Shown here: positions 15,800-24,393 of the stretch, piece after piece
Layout: each line of letters opens with the position of its first letter
How positions within the stretch are numbered: the first letter of the stretch is position 1
Origin: Acetobacteraceae bacterium H6797
GTDB lineage: Bacteria > Pseudomonadota > Alphaproteobacteria > Acetobacterales > Acetobacteraceae
Reading direction: 5' to 3'
NCBI GenBank assembly: GCA_015223225.1
Contig: JADFCQ010000007.1
Location: forward strand, 124,001 to 188,000
Length of the DNA stretch: 64,000 nucleotides
The notes under the pieces: generated by a model
What the model saw: the letters and a program-made list of their open reading frames with translations, nothing else
Database searches by the model: none
What the model was told of the DNA's origin: nothing
Translations under genes and position numbers: made by a program

Positions 15800-17509
15800 T
15801 CAGCGCAGCGCGCCCTTCACCAGCTCCACCGCCTCCCCGGCGCGGCCGCTGAGCACGGCCTTGGCCGAATAGAGCGCCGTGCCATAGACCTGCTTGGCCT
15901 CGACCTTGGCCGGCATGACCAGCTCGTAGCGGTCGGTCACCACATCGAGCAGCGCGGGACCCGCTTCGGCCAGCCAGGCCTGCACCGCGCCATCCAGATC
16001 CTCGGCCTTCTCGACCCGGCGGCCCCAGAGCCCGATGGCCTCGGCCACGCGGCTGAAATCGGGGTTTTTCAGGTCGGTATAGGCATCGAGCAGGCCCTCG
16101 ACCTTCTGTTCCAGCTCCACGAATTGCAGCGAGCTGTTGTTGTAGACGCAGATCTTGATCGGCAGGTTTTCCTGGATGCAGGTCAGCAGGTCGCCCATCA
16201 GCATCGAGAGCCCGCCATCGCCCGAAAGCGCGATCACCTCCCGCTCAGGGAAGGCGGCCTTCACGCCCAGGGCCTGGGGCATGGCATTGGCCATGGTGCC
16301 ATGGGTGAGGGAGACGACCGTGCGGTTCTGCCCCGTCGCCGGCACGTGCCGCAGCACCCAGACCATGGGCGAGCCGCCATCGGCGGTGAAGACCGCGTCG
16401 GGCTGGGCGTGTTTGGCGATGGTCTCGGTCAGGTATTGCGGATGGATCGGCCGGCCGGGCTCGGCGACGGCGTGCCGGCGCTCGCTCAACTGGCCCTTGA
16501 TCCGCGCTTCGAGGCATTCGGTGAGGAAGGTGCGGTCCTTCTTCTCCTCGACCAGCGGCAGCAGGGCCTCGAGGGTCGCCGCGATATCGCCCACCACGCC
16601 GAGATCGACCGGATGGCGCCGGCCGAGATGGGCCGGGTCGATATCCACCTGCAGAATGGTCGCCTTCTCGGGGTAATATTGCCGCCAGGCGAAATCGCAG
16701 CCGAGCAGCAGCAGCGTGTCGCAGTTCATCAGCGCGTCATAGCCGCCCTGGCCGCCGAAAATGCCGGTCATCCCCACGTCATAGGGGTTGTTCGGCTCCA
16801 GAAAGTCCTTGGCGCGGGAGGTATGGGCGACGGGCGCGTTGAGCGTGGCGGCCAGGGCCAGAACCTGATCATGCGCCGCCTGGCAGCCGGAACCGCCGTA
16901 GATCGCGACCTTCTTGCCCTTGTTCAGCGCCGCCGCCAGCGCCTCCAGCTCGCTCTGCGCTGGCAGGACGCGCGGTGCGGCGCGATGCACGGCGAAGGCC
17001 GGCTGGTCGGGCGCCTTGGCGCCGGAGACGTCGCTCGGCACGATCAGCACCGCGACGCCGCGCTTGGCCAGCGCCGCCTGGGCAGCCATGACCGTCTTGC
17101 GGCGGGCCTGGGCGGGGGTGGTGATCTCGTCGCAATAGACCGAGCAGGACTGGTAGATGGCCTTGAAATCCACCTCCTGCGGGAAATCCGTGCCCAGCTC
17201 GTCGCGCACGATCTGGCTGGCGATGAGCACGACCGGCGCGCGGTTGCGATGGCTCTCGAAGAGGCCGTTGATGAAATGCAGGCTGCCCGGCCCACAGGAA
17301 CCGGCGCAGGCGGTCAGCTCGCCGGTCAGGAAAGCCTCGGCCCCGGCGGCGAAACCGCCCGCCTCCTCATGCCGCATATGGACCCAGCGGATGCCGCTGC
17401 GGCGAAGGGCGTCGGTGACGTGGTTAAGCGTATCGCCAGGGATGCCGTAGCAACGCTTCACGCCGGCCTCTTCCAGCGTCTCGACGATGACTTCCGCAAC
17501 TGTGCTCAT
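15800..17509 (-). CDS. poxB: Thiamine-diphosphate-dependent pyruvate oxidase/dehydrogenase, PoxB-like
   Basis: A 569-residue ThDP enzyme with the three domains of the family: N-terminal PYR domain with the catalytic Glu in MRHEEAGGFAA (about residue 48), central domain (about 190-320) and C-terminal PP domain with the ThDP motif GDGGLSMLMGDL...NNSS at about 430-460. It is closest in pattern to pyruvate:quinone oxidoreductases, which convert pyruvate to acetate and CO2 and reduce ubiquinone at the membrane; an acetolactate synthase-like enzyme is the main alternative. An AGGAG site precedes the ATG. It is not in an obvious operon. Confidence 0.85.
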   Translation of the reverse strand: MSTVAEVIVETLEEAGVKRCYGIPGDTLNHVTDALRRSGIRWVHMRHEEAGGFAAGAEAFLTGELTACAGSCGPGSLHFINGLFESHRNRAPVVLIASQIVRDELGTDFPQEVDFKAIYQSCSVYCDEITTPAQARRKTVMAAQAALAKRGVAVLIVPSDVSGAKAPDQPAFAVHRAAPRVLPAQSELEALAAALNKGKKVAIYGGSGCQAAHDQVLALAATLNAPVAHTSRAKDFLEPNNPYDVGMTGIFGGQGGYDALMNCDTLLLLGCDFAWRQYYPEKATILQVDIDPAHLGRRHPVDLGVVGDIAATLEALLPLVEEKKDRTFLTECLEARIKGQLSERRHAVAEPGRPIHPQYLTETIAKHAQPDAVFTADGGSPMVWVLRHVPATGQNRTVVSLTHGTMANAMPQALGVKAAFPEREVIALSGDGGLSMLMGDLLTCIQENLPIKICVYNNSSLQFVELEQKVEGLLDAYTDLKNPDFSRVAEAIGLWGRRVEKAEDLDGAVQAWLAEAGPALLDVVTDRYELVMPAKVEAKQVYGTALYSAKAVLSGRAGEAVELVKGALR

Positions 17510-17608
17510 GGCGAACTCCTGGCGATGAGAGGGGCAGACGAGGTCTCAACGCACAGGGGGCGGATGGGGAGGTTCACACTCCGATGAGTGGCCAGGATGT
17601 AAAAAAGG

Positions 17609-17645
17609 CCGGGGGAACGAATTCCCCCGGACCCCCATCTTTTTT
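17609..17645 (+). terminator. Terminator-like hairpin between poxB and the unknown gene
   Basis: A 9-bp perfect stem (17609-17617 with 17622-17630) with a 4-base loop CGAA, then ACCCCCATC and six Ts. No coding region ends just upstream on the + strand, so it is either a leader attenuator of the following gene or a left-over module of the intergenic repeat family described elsewhere in this window. Confidence 0.6.
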
Positions 17646-17668
17646 CTATCGATTGGCGCGAGGTGGTA

Positions 17669-18211
17669 ATGAAGCTCTTCCAGAGGCTGTTTGGATCGCC
17701 GCTTCACATGATCGGTTCAAGGAAGGGCGCGCGCGGCGCCATGCCGATTTACCACCCGATCGAAATACCGCTGAAGTTTCAATGCAGTGTCAGCGACATG
17801 CATGCGATCGACTGGGCGCCGGACGGAATCGCGGCTGACTTCTATATCCCGTCCAGTTCTACCGAAGTGCTGCGCGTGAGCTTCGACAGGGCTTGTATCA
17901 TCCGCGTCCTGGACGAGATGGCTCTGAGCACTGAGGAAGATTCTCGCTCGAAGAGGGGGTTGGTCTCGGAGAACTTCGCCTACCGGGTCGAGAATTCCGC
18001 TTTCGCCGCAGCTCAGTCCGATGGTTGGAAAGATGTGTTCGGGCCCGTGTTCCACTGGTGCTTCATCACGGGATGGACCTGTTTCGACGTCCTATCCGCT
18101 GCGTCCCCGTCTTTACTCCGTGGAGACGCTGCCTCCCAACGCCCTGGAGGAAAGGCGCCGGCGGCGGTAATGCCGGTCCAGGGGACGCTGTCCCCTGGTG
18201 GGGGACTTTGA
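17669..18211 (+). CDS. Conserved hypothetical protein, 3' end probably altered
   Basis: A 180-residue protein of unknown function. The core (about residues 28-150) has FQCSVSDMHAIDWAPDGIAA, VLRVSFDRACIIRVLDEMAL and FHWCFITGWTCFDVLS, and reads as a real protein with strong third-position bias. The last 11 residues are encoded by an intergenic repeat starting at 18178, and the stop lies in a repeat hairpin, so the original C-terminus may have been lost by frameshift or truncation. Base composition is clearly less GC-rich than the neighbours, suggesting transfer. GAGG lies 5 bases before ATG 17669; a GTG two codons earlier is possible. I do not recognise the family. Confidence 0.6.
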   Translation: MKLFQRLFGSPLHMIGSRKGARGAMPIYHPIEIPLKFQCSVSDMHAIDWAPDGIAADFYIPSSSTEVLRVSFDRACIIRVLDEMALSTEEDSRSKRGLVSENFAYRVENSAFAAAQSDGWKDVFGPVFHWCFITGWTCFDVLSAASPSLLRGDAASQRPGGKAPAAVMPVQGTLSPGGGL

Positions 18212-18229
18212 GGGGGCAAAGCCCCCTCA
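18178..18229 (-). repeat. Partial copy (hairpins A-B) of the multi-hairpin intergenic element
   Basis: Two perfect 9-bp, 3-base-loop hairpins: 18209-18229 (TGAGGGGGC/GCCCCCTCA, loop AAA) and 18178-18198 (CCAGGGGAC/GTCCCCTGG, loop GCT). Read from pheT, whose stop is only five bases away, they have the A-then-B order and roughly 31-base spacing of the full copies; hairpins C and D are missing. Confidence 0.8.
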
Positions 18230-18234
18230 ATCCT

Positions 18235-20724
18235 TCAGCGCAGAACCGCGCCCGTCGCCTTGGTCACGGCCGCGACGATCTTGGCGCAGACGGCCTCGAT
18301 CTCCGCATCCGTCAGCGTCTTCTCGCGCGGCTGGAGCGTCACCTCGATGGCCAGCGCGATCTTGCCTTCAGGCAGCTTGTCGCCGCGATAGACGTCGAAG
18401 AGCGCCACATCGGCGATGAGCGCCTTCTCGGCATTCCGCGCCGCGCGCAGCAGGGCCTCGGCTGAGACGCCGGCATCCACCACGAAGGAGAAGTCACGCC
18501 GCAGCGGCTGGAAGGCCGCGAGGTCGGGCACGCCCTTCTTCTTGCGCTTGGGCTCGGCAATGGCATCGAGGAAGACCTCGAAGGCCACCACGGCGCCGGA
18601 AAGGCCGAGGGCCTTCACGATGCTCGGGTGCAGCTCACCGAACTGGGCCAGCACCAGCTTCGGCCCCTGGCGCAGCACGCCGGAGCGGCCCGGGTGGTAG
18701 TAGCCCGGGGCGTCGGTCGTCACCTGCACGCCCGCCATGGGCGCGCCGAGGGCGGTCAGCACCGCCACGGCATCGCCCTTGGCATCCAGGGCGTCCACCG
18801 GGCGCGCGGGGGCCGCCCAATGGCGCGGCGTGGCGCCGATGCGGATACCGGCGGCGACGATGGCCTGGCCTGTCGGCGTGATATCGGCATAGGCGCCGCC
18901 GATCTCGAACAGCGCCACATCCGGCCAGCCGCGCGCGGCATTGGCCGCCGCGGCGAGGCCGAGCGAGGCCAGGGGCGTGGGGCGCATCTGGTCGAGATCG
19001 GCCGCGATCGGGTTCTCCAGGCGCAGCGCGTCCGGCGTGGCGCCGAAGAGGGCGGCTGTCTTGCGCTCGAGGAAGCCGAAGGAGACGCAGTCCAGCATGC
19101 CGCGCGCGGCGAGCGTGCGGCGGGCGAGGGTGGTGCGGCTCTGCTTCGGCGTCAGCGAGGCGCCCGGCACCGGGGAGGCGACGGGGAGCGAGACGGGCGG
19201 CACGGCATCGAGCCCGCCGAGGCGCAGGACCTCTTCGACCAGGTCGCATTCCGGCTCGATGATCGCGCAGCCCTCGGCGGCCTTGGCGGCCTTCTCGGGC
19301 GAGAGCGAGGGCGACTGGGTGAGGCTGCTGCCGCCCGCACGATAGGCGCTCTTGTCGGTCGCCACGTCATTACGCCAGGAGGGCACGTCGACGGTGACGC
19401 TCTCGGCATCCCGCGCGGCGATGGTGAAGCCCAGGCGCGTCAGGCGGCCCAGCGTCTCCTCGACCGGCAGGTCAAGCCCACCGAGGCCCGAGACGCGCTC
19501 GAAGCGCAGGCTCGCCTGGCGCTGCCAGGCGGGTTCGGCGCCGGCTTCCACCACCTCGGAGGCGTCGCCGCCGCAGAGCTGCTGGATGAGGGCCGTCGCG
19601 GCCTCCAGCGCGTCGGGCAGCAGCGCCGGATCCACCCCGCGCTCGAAGCGCGAGCGGGCGTCGGAGCGCAGGTCATGCCGGCGGCCGGAAAGCGCGATCT
19701 TCACCGGGTCGAAGAGGGCGCATTCGATGAAGACCTCGGTGGTCTCCAGCTCGCAGCCCGATTCCTCGCCGCCCATGATGCCGGCCAGCGACTCGACGCC
19801 GCCGACATCGGCGATCACCGAATCCTCGGCCGTCAGCGCGTATTCCTTGCCGTTGAGGGCATGGAGCGCCTCGCCCTCGCGGGCCGGGCGGATGGTGAGG
19901 ATATCGCCCTTCACCTTGCCCAGGTCGAAGACATGCAGCGGGCGGCCGAGGTCGTAGGTGAAGAAATTGGTGATATCGACCAGGGCATTGATCGGGCGCA
20001 GGCCGATGGAGGTCAGCCGGTCCTGCAGCCACTTGGGCGAGGGGCCGTTCTTCACGCCGCGCACGGCACGGCCGAGCACCCAGATGGCCGCGTCCTGCTC
20101 GATCTTCCAGCGGACGGGGGAGGGGAATTTTCCTTCCACCTTGGCGGGCGCGAAGGGCTTGAGCGTGCCGAGGCCGGCGGCGGCCAGATCGCGCGCGACG
20201 CCGCGGACGGAGAGCGCATCGCCGCGGTTCGGCGTCACGCTGATCTCGATCACCGCATCGTCGAGCCCCGCCCAGGTGGCGAAGGGCTGGCCCACCGGCG
20301 CGTCCTCGGGCAGTTCGATGATGCCGTCATGGTCGTCGCCGAGGCCCAGCTCGCGGGTGGAGCACATCATGCCCTCGGACTTCACGCCGCGGATCTCGCC
20401 GACCTTGAGCGTGATGCCGGTGCCGGGGACATAGGCGCCTGGCAAGCCGAGCACGCCCTTCATCCCCGTGCGGGCATTGGGCGCGCCGCAGACGACGGAG
20501 ATGAGATTGCCGTCGCCCGTATCGACCTTGAGCGCGCGCAGGCGGTCGGCATTGGGGTGCTGCACCGCCTCGACCACATGCGCGATGCGGAAGGGGGCGA
20601 GCGCCTTGGCGCGGTCTTCCACCCCCTCGACCTCGAGGCCGATGGCGGAGAGTTTTTCGACCACCTCGTCGAGCGTGGCGGTCGTGTCCAGGTGGGTCTT
20701 CAGCCAGCTGAAAGAGAACTTCAT
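18235..20724 (-). CDS. pheT: Phenylalanine-tRNA ligase beta subunit
   Basis: An 829-residue subunit of the (alpha-beta)2 synthetase that charges tRNA-Phe. In order: an N-terminal region and tRNA-binding OB fold (about 40-150), the B3/B4 editing domain, the B5 domain, the catalytic-like core and the C-terminal anticodon-binding FDX-ACB domain (last 95 residues, FQPLRRDFSFVVD to the end). The B5 segment DVPSWRNDVAT is separated from ECDLVEEVLRLGGLD by about 35 extra residues, where most bacterial PheT continue directly. It follows pheS with a three-base gap. Confidence 0.97.
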   Translation of the reverse strand: MKFSFSWLKTHLDTTATLDEVVEKLSAIGLEVEGVEDRAKALAPFRIAHVVEAVQHPNADRLRALKVDTGDGNLISVVCGAPNARTGMKGVLGLPGAYVPGTGITLKVGEIRGVKSEGMMCSTRELGLGDDHDGIIELPEDAPVGQPFATWAGLDDAVIEISVTPNRGDALSVRGVARDLAAAGLGTLKPFAPAKVEGKFPSPVRWKIEQDAAIWVLGRAVRGVKNGPSPKWLQDRLTSIGLRPINALVDITNFFTYDLGRPLHVFDLGKVKGDILTIRPAREGEALHALNGKEYALTAEDSVIADVGGVESLAGIMGGEESGCELETTEVFIECALFDPVKIALSGRRHDLRSDARSRFERGVDPALLPDALEAATALIQQLCGGDASEVVEAGAEPAWQRQASLRFERVSGLGGLDLPVEETLGRLTRLGFTIAARDAESVTVDVPSWRNDVATDKSAYRAGGSSLTQSPSLSPEKAAKAAEGCAIIEPECDLVEEVLRLGGLDAVPPVSLPVASPVPGASLTPKQSRTTLARRTLAARGMLDCVSFGFLERKTAALFGATPDALRLENPIAADLDQMRPTPLASLGLAAAANAARGWPDVALFEIGGAYADITPTGQAIVAAGIRIGATPRHWAAPARPVDALDAKGDAVAVLTALGAPMAGVQVTTDAPGYYHPGRSGVLRQGPKLVLAQFGELHPSIVKALGLSGAVVAFEVFLDAIAEPKRKKKGVPDLAAFQPLRRDFSFVVDAGVSAEALLRAARNAEKALIADVALFDVYRGDKLPEGKIALAIEVTLQPREKTLTDAEIEAVCAKIVAAVTKATGAVLR

Positions 20725-20727
20725 GGC

Positions 20728-21810
20728 TCAGACGCCTTCGTGCAGCGTGGCGGGGGAGAGGGGCGAGGTGCCGTAATGGCGCAGCCAGCGGACGTCGCTC
20801 TCGTAGAAGGGGCGCAGGTCGGGGATGCCGTGCTTGAGCATGGTGATGCGCTCGATGCCCATGCCGAAGGCGAAGCCCTGGAACTCGCGCGGGTCGATGC
20901 CGCAATTGGCCAGCACCTTGGGCTGGACCATGCCGCTGCCCAGGATCTCCAGCCAGTCGCCGCCGGCACCCAGCTCGCCCGTCTTCCGGTTCCAGCCGAT
21001 ATCGACCTCCATCGAGGGCTCGGTGAAGGGGAAGTAGGAGGAGCGGAAGCGGACGGGCAGCGTCGAGATGCCGAAAAAGGCGCGCAGGAAGTCGATCAGG
21101 CAGCCCTTGAGATGCCCGAGCGTGATGCCGCGGTCGATCAGCAGGCCCTCGACCTGGTGGAACATGGGCGAATGGGTCGCGTCATGGTCGGCGCGATAGG
21201 TGCGGCCGGGCACGATCACGCGGATCGGCGGCTCCTGGCTCAGCATCGTGCGGATCTGCACCGGCGAGGTGTGGGTGCGCAGAACCGGCCGGCGGCCATC
21301 GGGGCCGGCGGGCAGATAAAACGTGTCGTGGTCCTGCCGGGCGGGGTGATGGTCGGGAATGTTGAGCGCGCCGAAATTATACCAGTCTCCCTCGATATCC
21401 GGCCCTTCGGCGACCGAGAAACCCATGGCGCCGAAAAGGGCCGTCAGTTCCTCGATGGTGCGCGCGATGGGGTGGATGGCGCCCGCTTCCGGGCCGGTGG
21501 GCGCGAAGGGGCGGGGCGGCAGCGAGACGTCGATGCGCTCGGCGGCGAGGCGGGCGGTGAGCGCCGCTTCGTCCAGCACCACGCGGCGCGCCTCGATGGC
21601 GGCCTCGAGCGTGCCCTTGAGGCGGTTCAGCGCCGCGCCGCGCTCCTTGCGCTCCTCGGCCGGCACGGCGCCCAGGCCCTTGAGCAGCCCGGTCAGCGCG
21701 CCGCTCTTGCCCAGCACGCCCACGCGCACGGCATCCAAGGCCCGCAGGTCGCCGGCAGCGGCGAGGGCTGCCTCCGTCTCGGCCTGGAGCGCCGCCAGAT
21801 CGTCAGCCAT
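20728..21810 (-). CDS. pheS: Phenylalanine-tRNA ligase alpha subunit
   Basis: A 360-residue class II synthetase subunit. An N-terminal coiled coil (about 1-90) is followed by the catalytic domain with motif 2 (FRSSYFPFTEPSMEVDIGW) and motif 3 (AFGMGIERITMLKHGIPDLR). The HPARQDHDTFYL segment is canonical. ATG 21810 has a GGTGGG-type site seven bases upstream; a GTG at 21822 would add four residues. A terminator-like hairpin lies between rplT and this gene, so pheST may be controlled by attenuation or simply have its own promoter. Confidence 0.97.
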   Translation of the reverse strand: MADDLAALQAETEAALAAAGDLRALDAVRVGVLGKSGALTGLLKGLGAVPAEERKERGAALNRLKGTLEAAIEARRVVLDEAALTARLAAERIDVSLPPRPFAPTGPEAGAIHPIARTIEELTALFGAMGFSVAEGPDIEGDWYNFGALNIPDHHPARQDHDTFYLPAGPDGRRPVLRTHTSPVQIRTMLSQEPPIRVIVPGRTYRADHDATHSPMFHQVEGLLIDRGITLGHLKGCLIDFLRAFFGISTLPVRFRSSYFPFTEPSMEVDIGWNRKTGELGAGGDWLEILGSGMVQPKVLANCGIDPREFQGFAFGMGIERITMLKHGIPDLRPFYESDVRWLRHYGTSPLSPATLHEGV

Positions 21811-21837
21811 GTTCGGTCCCACCTAATCTCGGCAAAG

Positions 21838-21884
21838 AAAAAGGCCGCCTTGCGTCCCGGGATTGCCCCGGGCGCCAGGCGGCC
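21838..21884 (-). terminator. Terminator/attenuator between rplT and pheST
   Basis: On the minus strand a two-part stem (21877-21884 with 21843-21850, and CCCGGG arms at 21867-21872 and 21856-21861) is followed by TTTTTCTTTG. It ends 28 bases before pheS, leaving little room for a promoter between hairpin and gene. It could end the rpmI-rplT transcript or attenuate pheST. Confidence 0.75.
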
Positions 21885-21921
21885 CTTCCATTAATCGCCC
21901 TGATTGCTCAGGGAAAGGGTA

Positions 21922-22293
21922 TCAGCCCTCGGCCTTGGCCGGGAGCGCCGCCTTGACCTTCTCGATCAAGGTGGCAAAGGCGGCCGGCTCGGCATAGGCC
22001 AGCTCGGCCATCACCTTGCGGTCCATCTCGATGCCCGCGGCCTTCACGCCGGCGATGAACACCGAGTAGGTCAGGCCCTGCTCACGGACGGCAGCGTTGA
22101 TGCGCTGGATCCAGAGGGCGCGGAACTCGCGCTTCTTGTTGCGGCGGTCGCGATAGGCGTACTGGAGCGCCTTCTCGACGCGCTCAAGAGCGGGACGATA
22201 GGTCGTGGAGGAACGGCCCACATAGCCCTTGGCGAGCTTGAGGACCTTCTTGTGACGGGCGTGGGCGGTAACGCCGCGCTTAACACGTGCCAT
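21922..22293 (-). CDS. rplT: 50S ribosomal protein L20
   Basis: A 123-residue basic protein, a few residues longer than E. coli L20 at the C-terminus (KAALPAKAEG). It carries the conserved ARVKRGVTAHARHKKVLK start and the YAYRDRRNKKREFRALWIQR core. It binds 23S rRNA early in 50S assembly. rpmI lies immediately upstream; infC, often the first gene of this operon, is not adjacent. Confidence 0.98.
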   Translation of the reverse strand: MARVKRGVTAHARHKKVLKLAKGYVGRSSTTYRPALERVEKALQYAYRDRRNKKREFRALWIQRINAAVREQGLTYSVFIAGVKAAGIEMDRKVMAELAYAEPAAFATLIEKVKAALPAKAEG

Positions 22294-22308
22294 GGTTCAG
22301 CGTCCTTC

Positions 22309-22515
22309 TTAGCGCTCGATGCCGTAGGGCAGCCACTGCTTCACGGTCAGGCCGTCCTGGTGACGCAGGACCTGGCTGCCGCGGTTCTGACGCTTCGCCT
22401 TGTTGGAGCGGGCGGTCAGGCAGTGACGCTTCTTGCCGGGGCCGGCGAGAACCTTGCCCGTGGCGGTCAGCTTGAAGCGCTTCTTGACGCTCGACTTGGT
22501 CTTCATCTTGGGCAT
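22309..22515 (-). CDS. rpmI: 50S ribosomal protein L35
   Basis: A 68-residue basic protein starting MPKMKTKSSVKKRFKLTATG, the L35 signature, and ending in the family's KQWLPYG pattern. The ATG at 22515 has an AGGAGG-like site a few bases upstream. It sits 15 bases before rplT in the same operon. A longer frame upstream reads through non-conserved sequence. Confidence 0.97.
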   Translation of the reverse strand: MPKMKTKSSVKKRFKLTATGKVLAGPGKKRHCLTARSNKAKRQNRGSQVLRHQDGLTVKQWLPYGIER

Positions 22516-22686
22516 TTCGGACCTCCTGGTCGGAAAGCGCCTTCCCTTGGGGGGAAGGAGCAAGGCCGCGGCCGGGCAGCCCATAGTAGCCCGGTCACAC
22601 GGAATGGAGGCGGCGCTATAGCGGGGCGAAAGCCCGGCCGCAAGGCTGCTTTTCGCCCACGGGCGCGGGGCTTCCATGCGCGAGGG

Positions 22687-23310
22687 CTAGCCGTAGCGGT
22701 TGATGCCGGCCGGGCGGGGCATGTCGAAGCGCTCCGTCGTCCGGCTGTACCAGCCGCCGCCATGCATGCGGCCGATCAGGTCCAGCGCGGGCGTATCTAT
22801 ATAGCAGCGCTCCACATCCATCACCGCTTCCTCGGCCAGATGCATGGCCAGCACCTCGCCCAGCACGATGGTATGGCCGCTTTCCTGCTCGATCAGCGTC
22901 ATCACCTTGCATTCCATGGCCACCGGGCTCTCGCCGATACGGGGCGGGGCCACGCGATGCGAGGGCTGGGCGGTGAGGCCCGCGGCGGCGATCTCGTCCA
23001 CGCCCGACTCGGCATCGAAGGAGGTGAGGTTCATCGCCTCGGCCAGGCGATGCGGCACCAGGTTCACCACGAATTCGCCCGTCGCCTTGATATTGGCCGC
23101 CGTATCCTTCAGCCCGGCCGGGCGGCGGGCGATGCCCAGGGCAAGGGTCGGCGGATTGCTACCCATGACGTTGAAGAAGGAGAAGGGCGCGGCATTCACC
23201 CGCCCCGCCTCATCACGCGTCACCACCCAGGCGATGGGCCGGGGCACCACGGTGGAGAGCAGGAGCTTGGCGCGTTTTTCGCGCGGCAGGCCGTCGAAGT
23301 CGAAGAGCAT
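22687..23310 (-). CDS. Flavin reductase-like domain protein (FMN-binding split barrel)
   Basis: A 207-residue protein of the flavin-reductase-like family. The core TVVPRPIAWVVTRD...NAAPFSFFNVMGSNPPTLALG is the FMN-binding pattern, followed by GEFVVNLVP and HTIVLGEVLAMHL. Members reduce flavin for two-component monooxygenases or act as NAD(P)H:FMN oxidoreductases; no partner oxygenase is visible. A GAGGGA site precedes ATG 23310. It is divergent from the Bug receptor gene across a 105-base gap with a palindrome that could be a shared operator. Confidence 0.85.
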   Translation of the reverse strand: MLFDFDGLPREKRAKLLLSTVVPRPIAWVVTRDEAGRVNAAPFSFFNVMGSNPPTLALGIARRPAGLKDTAANIKATGEFVVNLVPHRLAEAMNLTSFDAESGVDEIAAAGLTAQPSHRVAPPRIGESPVAMECKVMTLIEQESGHTIVLGEVLAMHLAEEAVMDVERCYIDTPALDLIGRMHGGGWYSRTTERFDMPRPAGINRYG

Positions 23311-23333
23311 GGCATTCCCTCATCGGTCTTTAG

Positions 23334-23347
23334 GTCAATCTATTGAC
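23334..23347. promoter_or_regulatory. Candidate operator in the divergent intergenic region
   Basis: Perfect 6-bp inverted repeat GTCAAT-CT-ATTGAC between two divergent genes, in an AT-rich stretch that contrasts with its surroundings. A second half-site-like TTTGACC follows at 23350. No regulator gene is adjacent. Confidence 0.35.
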
Positions 23348-23415
23348 TCTTTGACCCTTCGTCCATGAAGCTGCCCTCAATGGTCGCCGGGACAGGTGGC
23401 CGAGGAGGACGACCC

Positions 23416-24393
23416 ATGAAGAACCGCCTGGTGGCGCTGGCCCTGGCCTGCGCCCTGCCGATCCTGCCCGCCATCGCCCCCGCATCGGCCGCCGAATTCC
23501 CCGATCGCCCCATCCGGCTGATCGTGCCCTTCCCGCCGGGCGGCTCGGCCGACCCCATCGGGCGCATCCTGGCCCAGGGCATGGAGAAGACGCTCAAGCA
23601 GACCATCGTGGTCGAGAACCGCTCCGGCGCGGGCGGGGTGATCGGCACCGATGCCGTCGCCAAGGCCGCCCCCGATGGCTACACCATCGGCCTGCCGGGC
23701 GTGGGCAGCATGACGGTCGTCCAGCATTTCATGCCGAGCCTGCCTTATGTCGCGAGCCGGGACCTGGCGCCCATTTCCCTCGTCGTCGGCGTGCCGCAGC
23801 TGCTGGTGGTGAACCCGGCGGTGAAGGCCAAGACGGTGCAGGATCTGCTGGCCCTGGCCCGGGCCAAGCCGGGGCAGATCACCTATGGTTCCTCGGGCAA
23901 TGGCAATTCGCCCCATCTCGCCGCCGCCTCCCTCGCGCTGCGCACGGGTGTGGAGATGACGCATGTGCCCTATCGCGGCGTGGCGCCGGCCGTCACCGAC
24001 CTCATGGCCGGGCGGGTGAACATGATGTTCGCCGACCTGCCCGCCCTGATCGGCCCCGCGCGCGACGGCACCATCGTGCCCCTGGCCGTCGGCAGCCCCG
24101 AGCGCTCGCCCGCCCTGCCCAATGTGCCGACGCTGGACGAGGCCGGGGTGAAAGGCGTGGATGTGGAGAACTGGTACGGGCTGGTCGCCCCCGCCGGCAC
24201 GCCCGCCGACCGAATCGCCCTGCTCAACCGCGCCGTGGTGGCGGCCCTGGCCGATAGCGATATCCGCCAGCGGCTGATCGACCTCGGCACCCGCGTCATC
24301 GGCTCCTCGCCGGAGGCCTTTGCCGAGCATTTGAAGCGGGAGACGGAGAAATGGGCGGCGCTGGTGAAGGCGGCGGATATTAAGGCGGAGTAA
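23416..24393 (+). CDS. Tripartite tricarboxylate transporter substrate-binding protein (Bug family)
   Basis: A 325-residue periplasmic receptor. The signal peptide (residues 1-25) is cleaved after ASA, and the mature protein begins AEFPDRPIRLIVPFPPGG, the Bug-family hallmark. Other conserved segments are NRSGAGGVIGTDAVAKAAPDGYT, YGSSGNGNSPHLAA and MTHVPYRG. Such receptors bind small carboxylates for TctAB-type transporters or for signalling; no tctAB is nearby, which is typical of the large orphan Bug families of Acetobacteraceae and Burkholderiales. A GGAGGAC site precedes ATG 23416. A repeat element starts one base after the stop. Confidence 0.92.
   Translation: MKNRLVALALACALPILPAIAPASAAEFPDRPIRLIVPFPPGGSADPIGRILAQGMEKTLKQTIVVENRSGAGGVIGTDAVAKAAPDGYTIGLPGVGSMTVVQHFMPSLPYVASRDLAPISLVVGVPQLLVVNPAVKAKTVQDLLALARAKPGQITYGSSGNGNSPHLAAASLALRTGVEMTHVPYRGVAPAVTDLMAGRVNMMFADLPALIGPARDGTIVPLAVGSPERSPALPNVPTLDEAGVKGVDVENWYGLVAPAGTPADRIALLNRAVVAALADSDIRQRLIDLGTRVIGSSPEAFAEHLKRETEKWAALVKAADIKAE

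Noticed and set aside
18628..21894. 1088-residue + strand frame opposite pheT/pheS
   Set aside because: It is His/Arg/Gly/Ala-rich without domain patterns and is fully explained by codon bias of the antisense synthetase genes.
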